DNA from: an uncultured Planctomycetaceae bacterium
GTDB lineage: Bacteria; Planctomycetota; Planctomycetia; Planctomycetales; Planctomycetaceae
Reading direction: 5' to 3'
Length of the DNA: 64,000 nucleotides
Assembly: GCA_943787265.1 (NCBI GenBank)
Contig: CALSLT010000027.1
Coordinates: 186,001-250,000 of the forward strand
In this document: in pieces, positions 9,476-19,791 of the stretch
Layout of the letters: each line of letters starts with the position of its first letter
How positions within the stretch are numbered: position 1 is the stretch's first letter
The notes under the pieces: generated by a model
Database searches by the model: none
The model's input: the letters and a program-made list of their open reading frames with translations, nothing else
Told to the model about the DNA's origin: nothing
Made by a program: the position numbers and the translations under genes

Positions 9476-10753
9476 ATGCAGCAACGCTCCGAAATCATCA
9501 ACCCCCGCCTGACACGACGACTGATGCTTGATCGAAGCTGGCAATCACTGATCGCCGCGTCGTTCGCCAGCGTTTCACCGCTAGCCGGCCAGCAGGTCTG
9601 TCATGCGCAAGACAATGATAGTTCGCAGCCTGGCGCCATGCCTTCAGCCGATGTACAGGCTACATCAAAAGTAATTTCGGTAATCAGTTTTCAGGATGAA
9701 ACGGGCAGTGAGACTTCCGTCGAAGGTCGCGTGCTCGTACGGGCATCCGACGGCGTGCTACTTGAAGATCCCGCAAGGCGACTATGGACAATTCCGTCCG
9801 TGAGGCTTGAGACTGAGACAACAACAGAACGACCATTTGAATTCTTCGATCCAACTCAGCTCGGAAGCCGCCTGATCGAAGAATGCCACTCAGCGGGAAT
9901 CGACACGGACTTCCATGTTCACACCACCAAAAATTACGCAATCGCTGCTTCAACGCCGGAGGCCTACTCACAGTGGACAGGCCAGCTTCTGGAACGCATG
10001 CAGATCGCGTTTCAAAGTTACTGGAAAAATCGACGGTTCGAATTGACTCCGCTTGCTGCCCCGCTGCCAGTATTGATTCTTTCGAACCAGACTCAATTCG
10101 CAAAGATGGCAGAGTTCGATCGGACGCCGGCCTCCGCCAACGGTCAGGGATATTACCTCGTCACGGCCAATCGAATTGTCCTCTTTGACCTGACCGCGAG
10201 CCGCGCAGACTCGCCAGCAAAGACCATTGCAGAAATTCACCGCCGAGCGCAACAAATCCCCGCCAGCGTGGCGACAGTCGTTCATGAATCGACACATCAG
10301 ATCGCCTTTAACCGAGGCATGCATCAGCGATACGCAGACAACCCCGTGTGGCTGACCGAGGGGATGGCGATGTACTTCGAGGCTCCCGACCTGAAAAGTC
10401 GACGAGGCTGGAGTGGCATCGGAAAAGTGAATGCATCCCGCCTGTTTCGTTTCCGCGAGTTTCTCAAAGCAAGACGCCAGCCGGATTCCATCGAGACGCT
10501 GGTTCGAGACAACAGTCGCTTTGGTGATGCCGACTCGGCGATAGACGCCTACTCCGAAGCGTGGGCATTGACCTACTTTCTGATCCGCACCCGCATCCGA
10601 GACTACGCTCAATACCTCACAGCAATCTCGCAGAAACGACCACTACACTGGGACGATCCCGAAGATCGCCTTGCCGCGTTTCAGTCAGCATTTGGCAGCA
10701 ATATTGCGAAACTGAATCGCGAGCTTCTGAGCTTCACCGCACGACTCAAATAA
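9476..10753 (+). CDS. Exported DUF1570-type zinc protease-like protein
   Basis: 425 residues from ATG 9476, with GAAGG seven to nine bases upstream. The N-terminus (about residues 1-45) has an RR pair followed by a moderately hydrophobic run ending in CHAQ, suggesting export. A zinc-binding HESTH motif lies at about 270-274 and is followed by WLTEGMAMYFE about 20 residues later, the third-ligand Glu pattern of gluzincin-type peptidases. This matches DUF1570, a family common in planctomycetes whose substrates are not established. The second half (about 300-425) is helical, with a conserved-looking YSEAWALTYFL segment. It ends just before a hairpin shared with the convergent DUF1559 gene. Confidence 0.8.
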   Translation: MQQRSEIINPRLTRRLMLDRSWQSLIAASFASVSPLAGQQVCHAQDNDSSQPGAMPSADVQATSKVISVISFQDETGSETSVEGRVLVRASDGVLLEDPARRLWTIPSVRLETETTTERPFEFFDPTQLGSRLIEECHSAGIDTDFHVHTTKNYAIAASTPEAYSQWTGQLLERMQIAFQSYWKNRRFELTPLAAPLPVLILSNQTQFAKMAEFDRTPASANGQGYYLVTANRIVLFDLTASRADSPAKTIAEIHRRAQQIPASVATVVHESTHQIAFNRGMHQRYADNPVWLTEGMAMYFEAPDLKSRRGWSGIGKVNASRLFRFREFLKARRQPDSIETLVRDNSRFGDADSAIDAYSEAWALTYFLIRTRIRDYAQYLTAISQKRPLHWDDPEDRLAAFQSAFGSNIAKLNRELLSFTARLK

Positions 10754-10793
10754 GAAATAGCAGCGAGCGCTAACGCACAACCAGCAACGAAAA

Positions 10794-10822
10794 AAGGCGG
10801 CAATGTGTAGCATTGCCGCCTT
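10794..10822 (-). terminator. Rho-independent terminator of the DUF1559 gene
   Basis: A perfect 12-base-pair stem (AAGGCGGCAATG / CATTGCCGCCTT) with a five-base TGTAG loop. On the minus strand the stem is followed by a run of T (bases 10789-10795 are A on the plus strand), so it fits the end of the DUF1559 gene 30 bases away. It may also act on the convergent DUF1570 gene, where the T-rich tail is poorer. Confidence 0.85.
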
Positions 10823-10852
10823 CGTGTCGTTTTCCGCATTAGATACTACGTG

Positions 10853-11905
10853 TTAGTAGTTTTCCAAACCGCTTACTACCTGGCCGTAACGTCCACCGTT
10901 CGACGAGATCAACCGCAGGTAGACCCAAGCGTCGACCCCGTCCGATATCTGTCGTGCTGCACCATCGGCAAACCCGTAAATGGAAGTTCCGAGGTGATTT
11001 GAACTGGGACGCGGCAGAGTCCCACGCGCGGCAATGATATTCAGCCCTGGCAGCGCATTCGCAGTTCGCACTGAAGCTGCCCAAGTAGTTGCATTGGGAT
11101 CGGCCAAGGGGGGAGCTAATACGGTCGGAGTATTGGCAGTCGCACTTCCCGCCGCAGCAAACTTGCTGTCAGTACCTAGAGTGACTGGAGCAGCAAACAC
11201 AAGATTGCGAAGGCCACCACCCGCACTAAGATTCGCAATATGCCAATTCTGTGCTTGAGCATTTTCAGCGAACATAATCGTGTTTGTCTGACCATCACCA
11301 GATGAGATGTAGTCAAGGGACGGTTTGAACGTATCAAAACCTTCCCACGGAGCAAGGAACACACCCGTTGCACGCTGAATTGCATAGTCATTGACAGCTG
11401 GTCCATCCACCCAGTCATTTGAGTCGGCACGATGATTCGTCCATGTGAGATTTGGGAAGGCTGCGGCATTGGCATATCCGGCGTTCACAACGTAAGACAG
11501 ACCGCCATCGATCTGGAAATTGTTCGTGTCGACTGGACATTGAAACATCTTCATGGAAATCGCCGGGAAAGCCGCAGGGGCTGCGTCAAACTCACGACGT
11601 GCGGCACCATTGTCCAATTCCGGAAGCAACTGAACGCACCAACTCATATAGACGTTGCTGCCGTCGACAATCTTTTCTGCCAACGCAGGAAGTTTGCCAT
11701 TCTTCTTTGACGTGAAGTTCATAACAGCTGTGCAGAGCTGTTTCATGTTGTTCTGGCATTCAGCTCGTCGAGCCGCTGCTCGAGCGTTCTGAACGGCGGG
11801 CAGGATCAGTGCAGCCAAAGTGGCGATGATCGAGATCACAACGAGCAATTCAATCAGGGTGAAGCCGCGTCGCTGCTTCTTCTGAACCGGGCGGAATGCT
11901 TTCAT
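10853..11905 (-). CDS. DUF1559 pseudopilin-like protein with H-X9-DG motif
   Basis: 350 residues. GAGGAG lies eight bases before ATG 11905. A prepilin N-terminus, RRGFTLIELLVVISI, places cleavage after Gly14 with the conserved Glu at +5, followed by a hydrophobic helix and AARRAECQNNMKQL. Near the C-terminus NHLGTSIYGFADG carries the H-X9-DG signature. These are the two hallmarks of DUF1559, a family expanded to dozens of copies in planctomycetes and thought to be processed by prepilin peptidase and assembled or exported by a type II / type IV pilus machine. Here it lies downstream of, and in line with, that machine's gene block, separated by 391 bases. Its cargo or structural role is not known. 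Confidence 0.93.
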   Translation of the reverse strand: MKAFRPVQKKQRRGFTLIELLVVISIIATLAALILPAVQNARAAARRAECQNNMKQLCTAVMNFTSKKNGKLPALAEKIVDGSNVYMSWCVQLLPELDNGAARREFDAAPAAFPAISMKMFQCPVDTNNFQIDGGLSYVVNAGYANAAAFPNLTWTNHRADSNDWVDGPAVNDYAIQRATGVFLAPWEGFDTFKPSLDYISSGDGQTNTIMFAENAQAQNWHIANLSAGGGLRNLVFAAPVTLGTDSKFAAAGSATANTPTVLAPPLADPNATTWAASVRTANALPGLNIIAARGTLPRPSSNHLGTSIYGFADGAARQISDGVDAWVYLRLISSNGGRYGQVVSGLENY

Positions 11906-12296
11906 AACTACATCTCCTCACAATGTTCTTGAAAATGAATCAGTCTCGACAAATCCAAACAGTAATGTGGCTCGCATTCAAGTCCAGACTCGATTCCGCC
12001 TCAGGTTTCGAAGTGTCGGTTGTTCTGGTTCTGCAGGAGACTCATCAAAGTCACTCTGACCAGACCAGAAACCTCCGAGTGGCCCGCCGCACCTTTGTGC
12101 AGCTCTGCTGGAAGTAACGCTTTTAGTTGTATCGACTTAACTCGTAGCTCACAAACTGACCCATGCTGTTGAATCAGCGGCAACCGTACGAGAATCCTTC
12201 AGATGAAAAACATGCATCTCGCATTATGTAGCGAAACGATTTCCCCTGTCACCCCTCAACACTGGAATTCAAAGATTCTACGGAATTCCGTGGCTA
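11906..12296. other. Intergenic region upstream of the DUF1559 gene
   Basis: 391 bases between the DUF1559 start and the end of the giant GspK-like gene, both on the minus strand. I see the GAGGAG ribosome-binding site at about 11914-11919 and no convincing gene. The separation suggests that the DUF1559 gene has its own promoter, but I cannot identify clear -35/-10 boxes. Confidence 0.6.
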
Positions 12297-15200
12297 TCAA
12301 TTAATCGTAAGTCGGTGTTTGACCAGATGCTTCCAATCAAATTTTCCGGTCCTCGAGTCGTACGCTTCTTCAGCGTCTGATCGGTCAAGCACGAAAAAGC
12401 CTCTGTGACCGTCGTCAAGCTTACCATCGGTGTTAAGGTCGATTCGTCCTCCGACTCGGAAATGAGCATTTCCGCCGGCGTCAAGATGCTCGTGAACCTC
12501 ATGAAATTGAACATGAACGAACACGTAAAAGGCATTACTGCGGGTTGTCGAGTTGCCGAGAATCTTCGAAAGGATTCTCCGACGATTGTGCTGGTCGATG
12601 TTGTTTGAGTTAGCGTCGGCCGCCGTCCCAATGTCAAACAGCCCTCTGGATGACGCCGTGCTCTGATCCGGGTGGCTTCGAAGCAACGTGTCCTCGATTG
12701 GACTGCCGGGGACAGGTTCGTCGGAAGTAGGTTCCGGGACCGTCGCGTTGTCGACTGTTTCGCCAAAACCCTTGAATGGCTTTGAGTAAGGCATTCCAGG
12801 CAACGTCAATCCAGTTTCCGGATGCAGCCCGTCACGCGACCAAAGCAGGTCATTCCACCAGTCTCGCGAGCCGTCGTTACCGGCTCGCCCCAGAAGACCG
12901 AGCCGAGGTGTCGCTGCATTCGCATCAGGAGGAAGAAATAACTCGGGATCGTCGATCAGTGCTGCCAGAACTTCAGGATGCCGAGCCGTGTTGAGGTTGA
13001 TTCGCCCAGGAACGCGAGTAGTTGCGAACGGGCCACCGAGTTGCAGATGAGTGCGTGTTGGTACCTCAACAAACTCCAGCAAACGATGCCAATGGTTTTT
13101 AAATCGCTGACGTTTTGAAAAGCCTGGCGGTGGTTTTGGAGGTCCAACGCCTTTACCTGGGAATGTACCGGGTCCGCCACCGCCCGTTTGATTCGGTGGA
13201 CTAGGCATCAGGAACATCGCCGAGGCAGTGAACGGCCCTTCGTCATTCGCCGCCCCAGTGTCAAGCCATTGATCGTAGGGTGAAATATCCCCCCGACTAA
13301 GCGCGCGAGTCTGGTAGCCAGGACCAGTCACAGGAACGGTCATCAACTCAATCGAAGAAATGAAATCTCGATCAAAGTGACTCTGCACAATATTGAATGG
13401 GGTGTTGCCTGTGTCGTTGATACCATCGTTTGACGCCGGCGCGGACCCAAATCCAGTCGCCCGAATACTGTTGAGTGCTGGGACGACGGGAGTCAGACTT
13501 TGAATGGCGTTTCCGTTTCCATCGTTTTCATTGGCATTCAGAGGCTCAACTCTCTCACGGCTTTTCAGTCGTTGTAATCTTGCCTCAATTGCGCCTGAGC
13601 TCGTATCGCTGTCACGCAGGTCAAAGTCTTGCCTGCTAACAATAACTGAATCGACCGCGACCCACGGATTCTCACTTACTGGTAGCTGCACCTTCGTCGG
13701 ATCCAGCCGTCGTTCGAGAACCAGCGCGAACTCCGGACTACCACCCGAGGGAGCATTGGTCGCGTTCAGGAATTCATCCGTGGTTGAATTGTTGACCAGT
13801 CCAAACCTATCGGTAATAGCAGTCACTGTGCAGACGAGATCAGCATCAGACTGAGGTTCCGTCGTGTTGGAATTATCAGCAGTGTCCGCCGGACCTGGAT
13901 AAGGAAGCGCTGGAGCAATCAGGTCGTGATCAGAATCGACATCAAAGTCGACATAGAAGTTACTGGAAGTTGTTCCCGAATCATTCGCTGTTGCAATTGT
14001 GTAGGCGCCTCCTGGTTTAATTGTGTTGCCCCCTGCAGACTTAAAGAACACGGCATTCTCGGGTGAGGTGACGGTGTTGTTGGGAGTCGCCTGATCAATA
14101 TCGCTGATGGTGTCCGTGTCCTGCCGTCGAAGTCGCCATGCAGCCGTCGCGTGAGTCGTAGACGCGGAGCCTGAGTGCAGGTCAACGTCATTTGGCGAAA
14201 TATTACGCAACTCGACAAACAGGTGGTGGTGGTCTTCGGTAGTATCATTGAACAGTGTGGCGGGGTTGTCCGTTGCTCCACCAGTGTATTTTTCCTGGTA
14301 GATCCACAATGTCTCGCTGAAGGCGAGTTCCTGTGCCTCGACTCCATAAACGACATCCCGGTCAGCCGCATCCGGGTCGCCACTATCCCACGGCTGGTCA
14401 TCGAGTCCCCAGCCGTTAGACAGGTCCGTGTCGTACTCGAACATGGTCATCACATTGTCTCGATCAAGAGAATCGACCACGTTGACAGCGAACTGTGCCA
14501 TGCGCTGCTTTTGCTCGTCTGAGTAGGCAGATCCTGCAGTATTTGTGCGGTAATCGAGGTTGTCATTTCCACCGCAAAGCATGTAGAGCATTACATAGAT
14601 GTCACGAGCCATGCGTTGCCGATCGAACCTTGCCCAGAACTCACGATCCTCGTCATTCTGCGGAGGGTATTCTGGGGCCGCGTCTCCAATTGCAACCGTA
14701 GTAAGACTCGTGAGTCCAGTCCCCGTGGGGTGTGCCGTCAACGGCCGATATTTGAGTGGGCTGTAGTATGGATGGGCCGCGCCGTTTTGAGATCGCACCA
14801 CATCAAGAAGATTATTCAGATCGAGGCGGAACTGAAGCTTGAGCTCGTTACGATTACCGTGCTCAACTTCAAGAAGCCGGCGTAGTTGAGGGCGGAATGG
14901 ATCTGGCGAGTAAGTACCGGCAGGATTAATGCCGGGGAACGGAGAATTGGGGTGGTAACCCGCGTATGGGCCGATTGTCGTGCCACCAGAGTTGAAATTT
15001 GACGGAGGAAATTCGAAGAGTCCGTCCTCGTCCACATCGCCGCTGAATTCCCAAGCTCGGAGGTCGTCCGTTGGGTCACCATTATCTTTTGCTGGCCAGC
15101 CAAGTTCACCCGGGTCATCAATGACGCCATTCTGGTTGTCGTCGACGCCAGCCTCGCCCGGTTCACCGTCCGCTCCAGGGCCAAGAATTCTTGACAGGTT

Positions 15201-17744
15201 GAACTGCTTGCGATCCCAACTAAGAACTGTAAACCGTCTTCGTCGTTCGTTGGCCTCTTGAGATGCGTCATTTGGATTGATGTTACCCGGCATCAGGTTT
15301 TGAATTCGTCGCGTTACGCCAGTGTTGTCAATGTCGGACTTGCTCATGTGAAGCACGCCAGCTTCCGCCGGGCGGTGGTACTCGTCGGTTGGACGTGATG
15401 CTCTACGTGGTTCAAGGATGATCTCATTCATATCGTCGATCAGGATATATTCGTCATCGGCATTACCCCACATTCCATCGGGGCCAGGCGTGTGTCGCCG
15501 GAAGTTATTTCCGAGAGTCGTTCCAGAGATCCCGGGCGCAAACGGCATCAAGTTCTGACCAACGCCAGGTCCTGCATTTCTGAGGTCCACATCACCAGCG
15601 ATGCCAAATTGTGAGTAACGCCGAAAACGAGTTGGATTCCCCGAAATCTTAAACAGATCGAGTTGTGTTGGGTCATCAAACACATTGATTCGACCGCGTC
15701 CGTCGAATGAGATCGGGTGCCTGAAAGCGAGTGCCTGGCCTTGATTGCCAAACGGTTCGCCACCAGCATTCGAATCGCGGTTGTCGTCCCGATCGGAATT
15801 CCCAGCAAAGGGAAACCATTGCTCTGCCAATCCTGGTGAGGTGGCAGTTCCGGCGACATATTGGTCAATAATAGGCTGCGAACCAGGAGTTGTTGCCGGA
15901 AGGTGTCCTGCAACGTCTAAAGCTCCCCATAGCCGGGCAGTATCTCCCAGAAGTCCCGCATGTAGTTCGTGCAGCGAGCTGCCGGTCGCAAACTCGATTC
16001 GACCTTTCTTAAGCCACCAAAGCTCCATATTGGCCAGTTCCCACCGGTTTAGACTGTTACCGTTTCCAATGGGGTCTCGACCAAAATACTTCAGGTAGTC
16101 ACCAATTCCAGTAACATCGACTGTCTGAATTGTCACGCCAGGTGGGTCAGGACTCGCCGGGTCAATCGGGACGGCGTCCAACGCCCATGCCGGATTGACC
16201 TCGGATGGTGACATCCCCTGGCTTGACTGACCGATTGTCATAAACGGCCCCTGGGCGTTGGCGGCCGCAGGAAGTGTGGCCAGCCCGGTACCATTACCGA
16301 AAAAGCCAGTTGGTCCCGGCGGAAATGCATCTCCGGAAAGATTTCCGGCGGTATTCAAATTGATCAGCCCGTCGCCGTCGTAAACGGTGAATGCGAACAG
16401 CGGGATGTACAGAGCGCCGTCAGAAGGACGTTCCTGCACTGGAAAATCAAGGTCAAGCAGAATGGCTTCGTTACCGTTCTGCGTGTCGCCATCAGCATCT
16501 GCATCAAATCGGCTTGGCATTGCAGCTGGTGCTAAACTGCCCCAAGCTCCATTGGAAAGCGAAGTCATTCCATTCGTAACGCCCGATGAATGTAGCGGCC
16601 CCGCAAACGGGAAGCCTTTACTGTTGCCGGGAAGTCCAGCTATTAATGGTGCGTCAGCCGGGTCGTTATCGTTCAGAAAGCGTTTCACGACGGGGGAGAT
16701 AGTCGCATCGGATGGAACGAAGTAGTGCTCTGGATGTGGGCGTAGTGAGCGACCAGCTGACCAAGGGGCCCAGTACCATGTCGGGTCCAGACGGGCGATG
16801 TTGTCTGCACTTCCATCGTCATTGAAATCATCGATATCCCAGAAGCCATTGCCGTTCGTATCCTCGGTCGTTGGGTCAAAGATTCCGTCACCATTGGCGT
16901 CTTCGTTGATCGACGCAGTTCCGATGTCATTTTCAACGCGTTGGAAGAGTTCGGGACGCCAGAAAGAAGGTTTTACGATGCGCACGAGATACGGTGCAGC
17001 GTCAAATATACCGTTGCCGTTCAGGTCTTCATTGGGATCAACACTGGAATTACCATTGCGATCAAATTCCTGATAAGGCACGAGCGCGCTGTGGGTCAGG
17101 AACGCGTTGTTAACATCGGGATACGTATAATTGACGTCTGGTTCAGGAAAGAGCGTGTTTGGTATCTCGAGCGCATAATTTGGATCCCCACCTCCCGGGA
17201 CCACGACGTGTGCAGCAGGGGACCTGTTCAGCCACAGCAGGTCGTTAGAGTTTCCGTCCTGATCGAAGTCTTTTAGCTCCCACGGATCCTGCGAACCGTT
17301 ACCGTTCAAATCGACAAAAGGTGCCGACAGACTGGTAAGCAGTCCGGATGGATTTGCCGTTTGGGCCAAGCGGATACCACTGCCCGAGTGAGGATGTGCA
17401 TCATTTCCGAACGCGTTCGGAAGTAGCGACATGTGTCCGCCGAACAGGGCGCTATTTTTTTCCCGTACGCCCGGCCCGACTGTCAGTTGACGTAGCGCCC
17501 AGTCGAAGTAGACGTCCGGTCCGAGTTCCGGGTCGTTGATCAGTTCGGCGGCCTTCTGGTAATTCTTGCTGCTCTCAAGTTCTTGAGAAGCGAATGCAAA
17601 GAACATGACGCCTAGTAAGGCGAGCATTCCCATCAACGCGACAACTACCAGCAAAGTAGAACCACGTCGACGGGTTCGCGGCGGGCGAACTGATCTTCGA
17701 CGGTTGACTGTTTGGCTGGTCATAATGCGTGTTGACTGACTCAT
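12297..17744 (-). CDS. Giant GspK-like pseudopilin with calcium-loop repeats
   Basis: 1815 residues; a perfect AAGGAGGT precedes ATG 17744. The N-terminus has an Arg-rich segment, then RRGSTLLVVVALMGMLALLG (about residues 26-45), a pseudopilin helix lacking Glu at +5, as is typical of GspK. Near the C-terminus PGRINLNTA resembles the GspK segment around its helix-hairpin-helix region. GspK caps the pseudopilus tip with GspI and GspJ and is usually about 300-350 residues. Here the extra length carries many Asp/Asn/Gly calcium-loop-like motifs, such as DLNGNGSQDPWE, DRNGNSSVDPNEDLNGNG, EDANGDGIFDP and DDNQNGVIDDPGE, mostly in the first 400 residues and around residue 870. It is the last gene of the pseudopilin set, 108 bases after the GspJ-like gene. 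The GspK assignment is inference from the termini and operon position. Confidence 0.8.
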   Translation of the reverse strand: MSQSTRIMTSQTVNRRRSVRPPRTRRRGSTLLVVVALMGMLALLGVMFFAFASQELESSKNYQKAAELINDPELGPDVYFDWALRQLTVGPGVREKNSALFGGHMSLLPNAFGNDAHPHSGSGIRLAQTANPSGLLTSLSAPFVDLNGNGSQDPWELKDFDQDGNSNDLLWLNRSPAAHVVVPGGGDPNYALEIPNTLFPEPDVNYTYPDVNNAFLTHSALVPYQEFDRNGNSSVDPNEDLNGNGIFDAAPYLVRIVKPSFWRPELFQRVENDIGTASINEDANGDGIFDPTTEDTNGNGFWDIDDFNDDGSADNIARLDPTWYWAPWSAGRSLRPHPEHYFVPSDATISPVVKRFLNDNDPADAPLIAGLPGNSKGFPFAGPLHSSGVTNGMTSLSNGAWGSLAPAAMPSRFDADADGDTQNGNEAILLDLDFPVQERPSDGALYIPLFAFTVYDGDGLINLNTAGNLSGDAFPPGPTGFFGNGTGLATLPAAANAQGPFMTIGQSSQGMSPSEVNPAWALDAVPIDPASPDPPGVTIQTVDVTGIGDYLKYFGRDPIGNGNSLNRWELANMELWWLKKGRIEFATGSSLHELHAGLLGDTARLWGALDVAGHLPATTPGSQPIIDQYVAGTATSPGLAEQWFPFAGNSDRDDNRDSNAGGEPFGNQGQALAFRHPISFDGRGRINVFDDPTQLDLFKISGNPTRFRRYSQFGIAGDVDLRNAGPGVGQNLMPFAPGISGTTLGNNFRRHTPGPDGMWGNADDEYILIDDMNEIILEPRRASRPTDEYHRPAEAGVLHMSKSDIDNTGVTRRIQNLMPGNINPNDASQEANERRRRFTVLSWDRKQFNLSRILGPGADGEPGEAGVDDNQNGVIDDPGELGWPAKDNGDPTDDLRAWEFSGDVDEDGLFEFPPSNFNSGGTTIGPYAGYHPNSPFPGINPAGTYSPDPFRPQLRRLLEVEHGNRNELKLQFRLDLNNLLDVVRSQNGAAHPYYSPLKYRPLTAHPTGTGLTSLTTVAIGDAAPEYPPQNDEDREFWARFDRQRMARDIYVMLYMLCGGNDNLDYRTNTAGSAYSDEQKQRMAQFAVNVVDSLDRDNVMTMFEYDTDLSNGWGLDDQPWDSGDPDAADRDVVYGVEAQELAFSETLWIYQEKYTGGATDNPATLFNDTTEDHHHLFVELRNISPNDVDLHSGSASTTHATAAWRLRRQDTDTISDIDQATPNNTVTSPENAVFFKSAGGNTIKPGGAYTIATANDSGTTSSNFYVDFDVDSDHDLIAPALPYPGPADTADNSNTTEPQSDADLVCTVTAITDRFGLVNNSTTDEFLNATNAPSGGSPEFALVLERRLDPTKVQLPVSENPWVAVDSVIVSRQDFDLRDSDTSSGAIEARLQRLKSRERVEPLNANENDGNGNAIQSLTPVVPALNSIRATGFGSAPASNDGINDTGNTPFNIVQSHFDRDFISSIELMTVPVTGPGYQTRALSRGDISPYDQWLDTGAANDEGPFTASAMFLMPSPPNQTGGGGPGTFPGKGVGPPKPPPGFSKRQRFKNHWHRLLEFVEVPTRTHLQLGGPFATTRVPGRINLNTARHPEVLAALIDDPELFLPPDANAATPRLGLLGRAGNDGSRDWWNDLLWSRDGLHPETGLTLPGMPYSKPFKGFGETVDNATVPEPTSDEPVPGSPIEDTLLRSHPDQSTASSRGLFDIGTAADANSNNIDQHNRRRILSKILGNSTTRSNAFYVFVHVQFHEVHEHLDAGGNAHFRVGGRIDLNTDGKLDDGHRGFFVLDRSDAEEAYDSRTGKFDWKHLVKHRLTIN

Positions 17745-17852
17745 TGCCAGACCTCCTTCGCCATATTCACAAGGCGATCAGAAGAAACGATGTGGCGAAG
17801 ATATTCGCCCGGAAGCTCTTCGATGAACTGTTATCCGAAGCCCGTATGGTTC

Positions 17853-19778
17853 TTAATTGAGTAACGAATGCACCAGGCTAAGTTGACGCATTTTTCCAGA
17901 TGATTCGTGCAGAAATCGCACACGAATCTGAATGGCTCGCAACGGTCGCACATTTGATCTCACCACCCAGCGTGCCTCACCGGCAGGAGCGTCCATCACG
18001 GCACCGGAGGTCGTTGACCAGAGCGGTTCAGTAGGGCTGGCCCCCTCGGTGATGCAAATGTAGTAGCGAGAGAAATCCTGAGGTTCTTCGGTGAGAGGAA
18101 ATACAATATCGCCCACGATGTATTTGCTGGGAGACGTCCGGGCCTGCCAGATCGGTTTGGTAGGAGTCGCTGCCGTGGTACTTGTTCCGTAATACGCGTT
18201 CCCGACCGGTGGGTAGAATGTAAGCGCTCTGTAAGGCGGTAATTGCCGATCAGTTGTAGTGCCTGTAAGGTCACCGTCTGCATCATTCTGGTAGTGCCAA
18301 GTATCAAAAATGCGACCAGTCCACTGATCATAGGGGGCGGTATTCCAAGGAGATGATGGTGTGGTATCGGGGCTTGGGACAATTATCTGTGGCGTCGACT
18401 GATTTAGCTGGAGGTTCCGGGCCCGGTGATAATCTCCCAGTTCGCCTGCAGCATTGCTCTGCGAGTGCCCAACCTGAACGAAATCCCCAAGACGGTCATC
18501 CCAGACATCAATCTCGAATGCATGAACATTACTAAGAAGCAAGTCTTCGCCGCGGCGAGGTCCACCTCTTAATTGGTCAATGATTCCGTCCTGATTTGCA
18601 TCCGTTGGAGACGTCGAATAACTCATCGGGTTATCCAGACTCGTCGTGGGACTTCCGAAAGCTGTCGAGCCATTCTGCGGGAAATTGAAATCGCCGTGCG
18701 ACATTTCTTCTGCGGTGTATCTACCAATAAAGAAAAAGTTCGGATCGGATGGGTCAGCTCGGCTGAATTCACGTGACGTGCCCGGGTTACCTGGCACTGA
18801 CGCTGCCTGATCAAAACCGAATCTGAAACATCTTGCACCGGAACCAATAGGCGCACTTGTGAAGCCGAGGCTACGGGCTATTCCATCGTTTGCGAGAGCC
18901 GTCTCGTTCAACAGCTGTGCACCATCAAAGCCGCCAACAGTATCCGCATAGGCCGAGAAACTGAAATCTGCCCAGTAATCGTCGCTGAGGCTGTAGCCAC
19001 TCGTCTGGCCGGGATCATATTTTGCGTACTGACCATTGAAAGTTGTGTCTGTATTGGAGTGCCTGAGATACTCAATTGGCGTCGCGAAGGGTTGATTGTT
19101 CGGCACGTCCCAGGTCAGACGTGGTTGCGGTGTTGAAGATCCTGCCACAGCAATCGGATCACGGACAAGAATCGTCCTTCGGTAGAGCCGGCCACCGCGA
19201 ACGTAGTAGGCAATCTCAGCAGCTTTCGATGCTCCAGCGAAGTTCAGGCGAAGTTCACCATCATCGTGTTCTGGTTGCTGCGAGTTTCGCCGAATCTCTG
19301 TCTCAGCGTCCGCTACTGAACTGACTCCTGGATTCAGGCTTACTAATCCAGCAGCATTCCCGTAGTAGGGTGTCTCGTCCGAATTCTCGAGACGGATAGT
19401 TGTCAACGCGGTGAACTGAAGGAGATTGTCAACGGCGTTGGCTGGGTCATTCAGGGAGATATAGAGGTAGCCACGACGTGGCTCAAACAACTCTGACTGA
19501 ACATCGACGCTTTCCAGGGGATGAAACGGGACAACTCTCTGGAACGTACGTTTATGAAGATCCGCTCGCATAACAGTTGTGAATGCACGCACCTTCTGGT
19601 CGTTGTCTGCTAGAGATCGCTGCAGAGTCATTGAGTCTGAAGCAAGTCCAAAGATCTCAGCAAACATGACCATCATCAGCAGAACGAGAGTGACCGAAAT
19701 CAACATTTCGACCAGCGTAAAACCGAGCCTGCCGGTTGACTGACATATTTTTGATGTATGCCTCGCTGCGAATCTCAT
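17853..19778 (-). CDS. GspJ-like type II secretion pseudopilin, oversized
   Basis: 641 residues from ATG 19778, which has AGGAGAG five bases upstream. The frame is open up to 19901, but that would bury the prepilin motif. LGFTLVEMLISVTLVLLMMV (about residues 18-37) gives cleavage after Gly with Glu at +5. GspJ is a minor pseudopilin near the tip, usually about 200 residues; this one is three times longer. One acidic loop-like segment, DANQDGIIDQ, lies at about 394-403. It begins 13 bases after the GspI-like gene, so the two are probably cotranscribed. The J assignment rests on its place between the I-like and K-like genes and on the N-terminus; the rest shows no motif I recognise. Confidence 0.8.
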   Translation of the reverse strand: MRFAARHTSKICQSTGRLGFTLVEMLISVTLVLLMMVMFAEIFGLASDSMTLQRSLADNDQKVRAFTTVMRADLHKRTFQRVVPFHPLESVDVQSELFEPRRGYLYISLNDPANAVDNLLQFTALTTIRLENSDETPYYGNAAGLVSLNPGVSSVADAETEIRRNSQQPEHDDGELRLNFAGASKAAEIAYYVRGGRLYRRTILVRDPIAVAGSSTPQPRLTWDVPNNQPFATPIEYLRHSNTDTTFNGQYAKYDPGQTSGYSLSDDYWADFSFSAYADTVGGFDGAQLLNETALANDGIARSLGFTSAPIGSGARCFRFGFDQAASVPGNPGTSREFSRADPSDPNFFFIGRYTAEEMSHGDFNFPQNGSTAFGSPTTSLDNPMSYSTSPTDANQDGIIDQLRGGPRRGEDLLLSNVHAFEIDVWDDRLGDFVQVGHSQSNAAGELGDYHRARNLQLNQSTPQIIVPSPDTTPSSPWNTAPYDQWTGRIFDTWHYQNDADGDLTGTTTDRQLPPYRALTFYPPVGNAYYGTSTTAATPTKPIWQARTSPSKYIVGDIVFPLTEEPQDFSRYYICITEGASPTEPLWSTTSGAVMDAPAGEARWVVRSNVRPLRAIQIRVRFLHESSGKMRQLSLVHSLLN

Positions 19779-19791
19779 CAGAACTCTCCTG

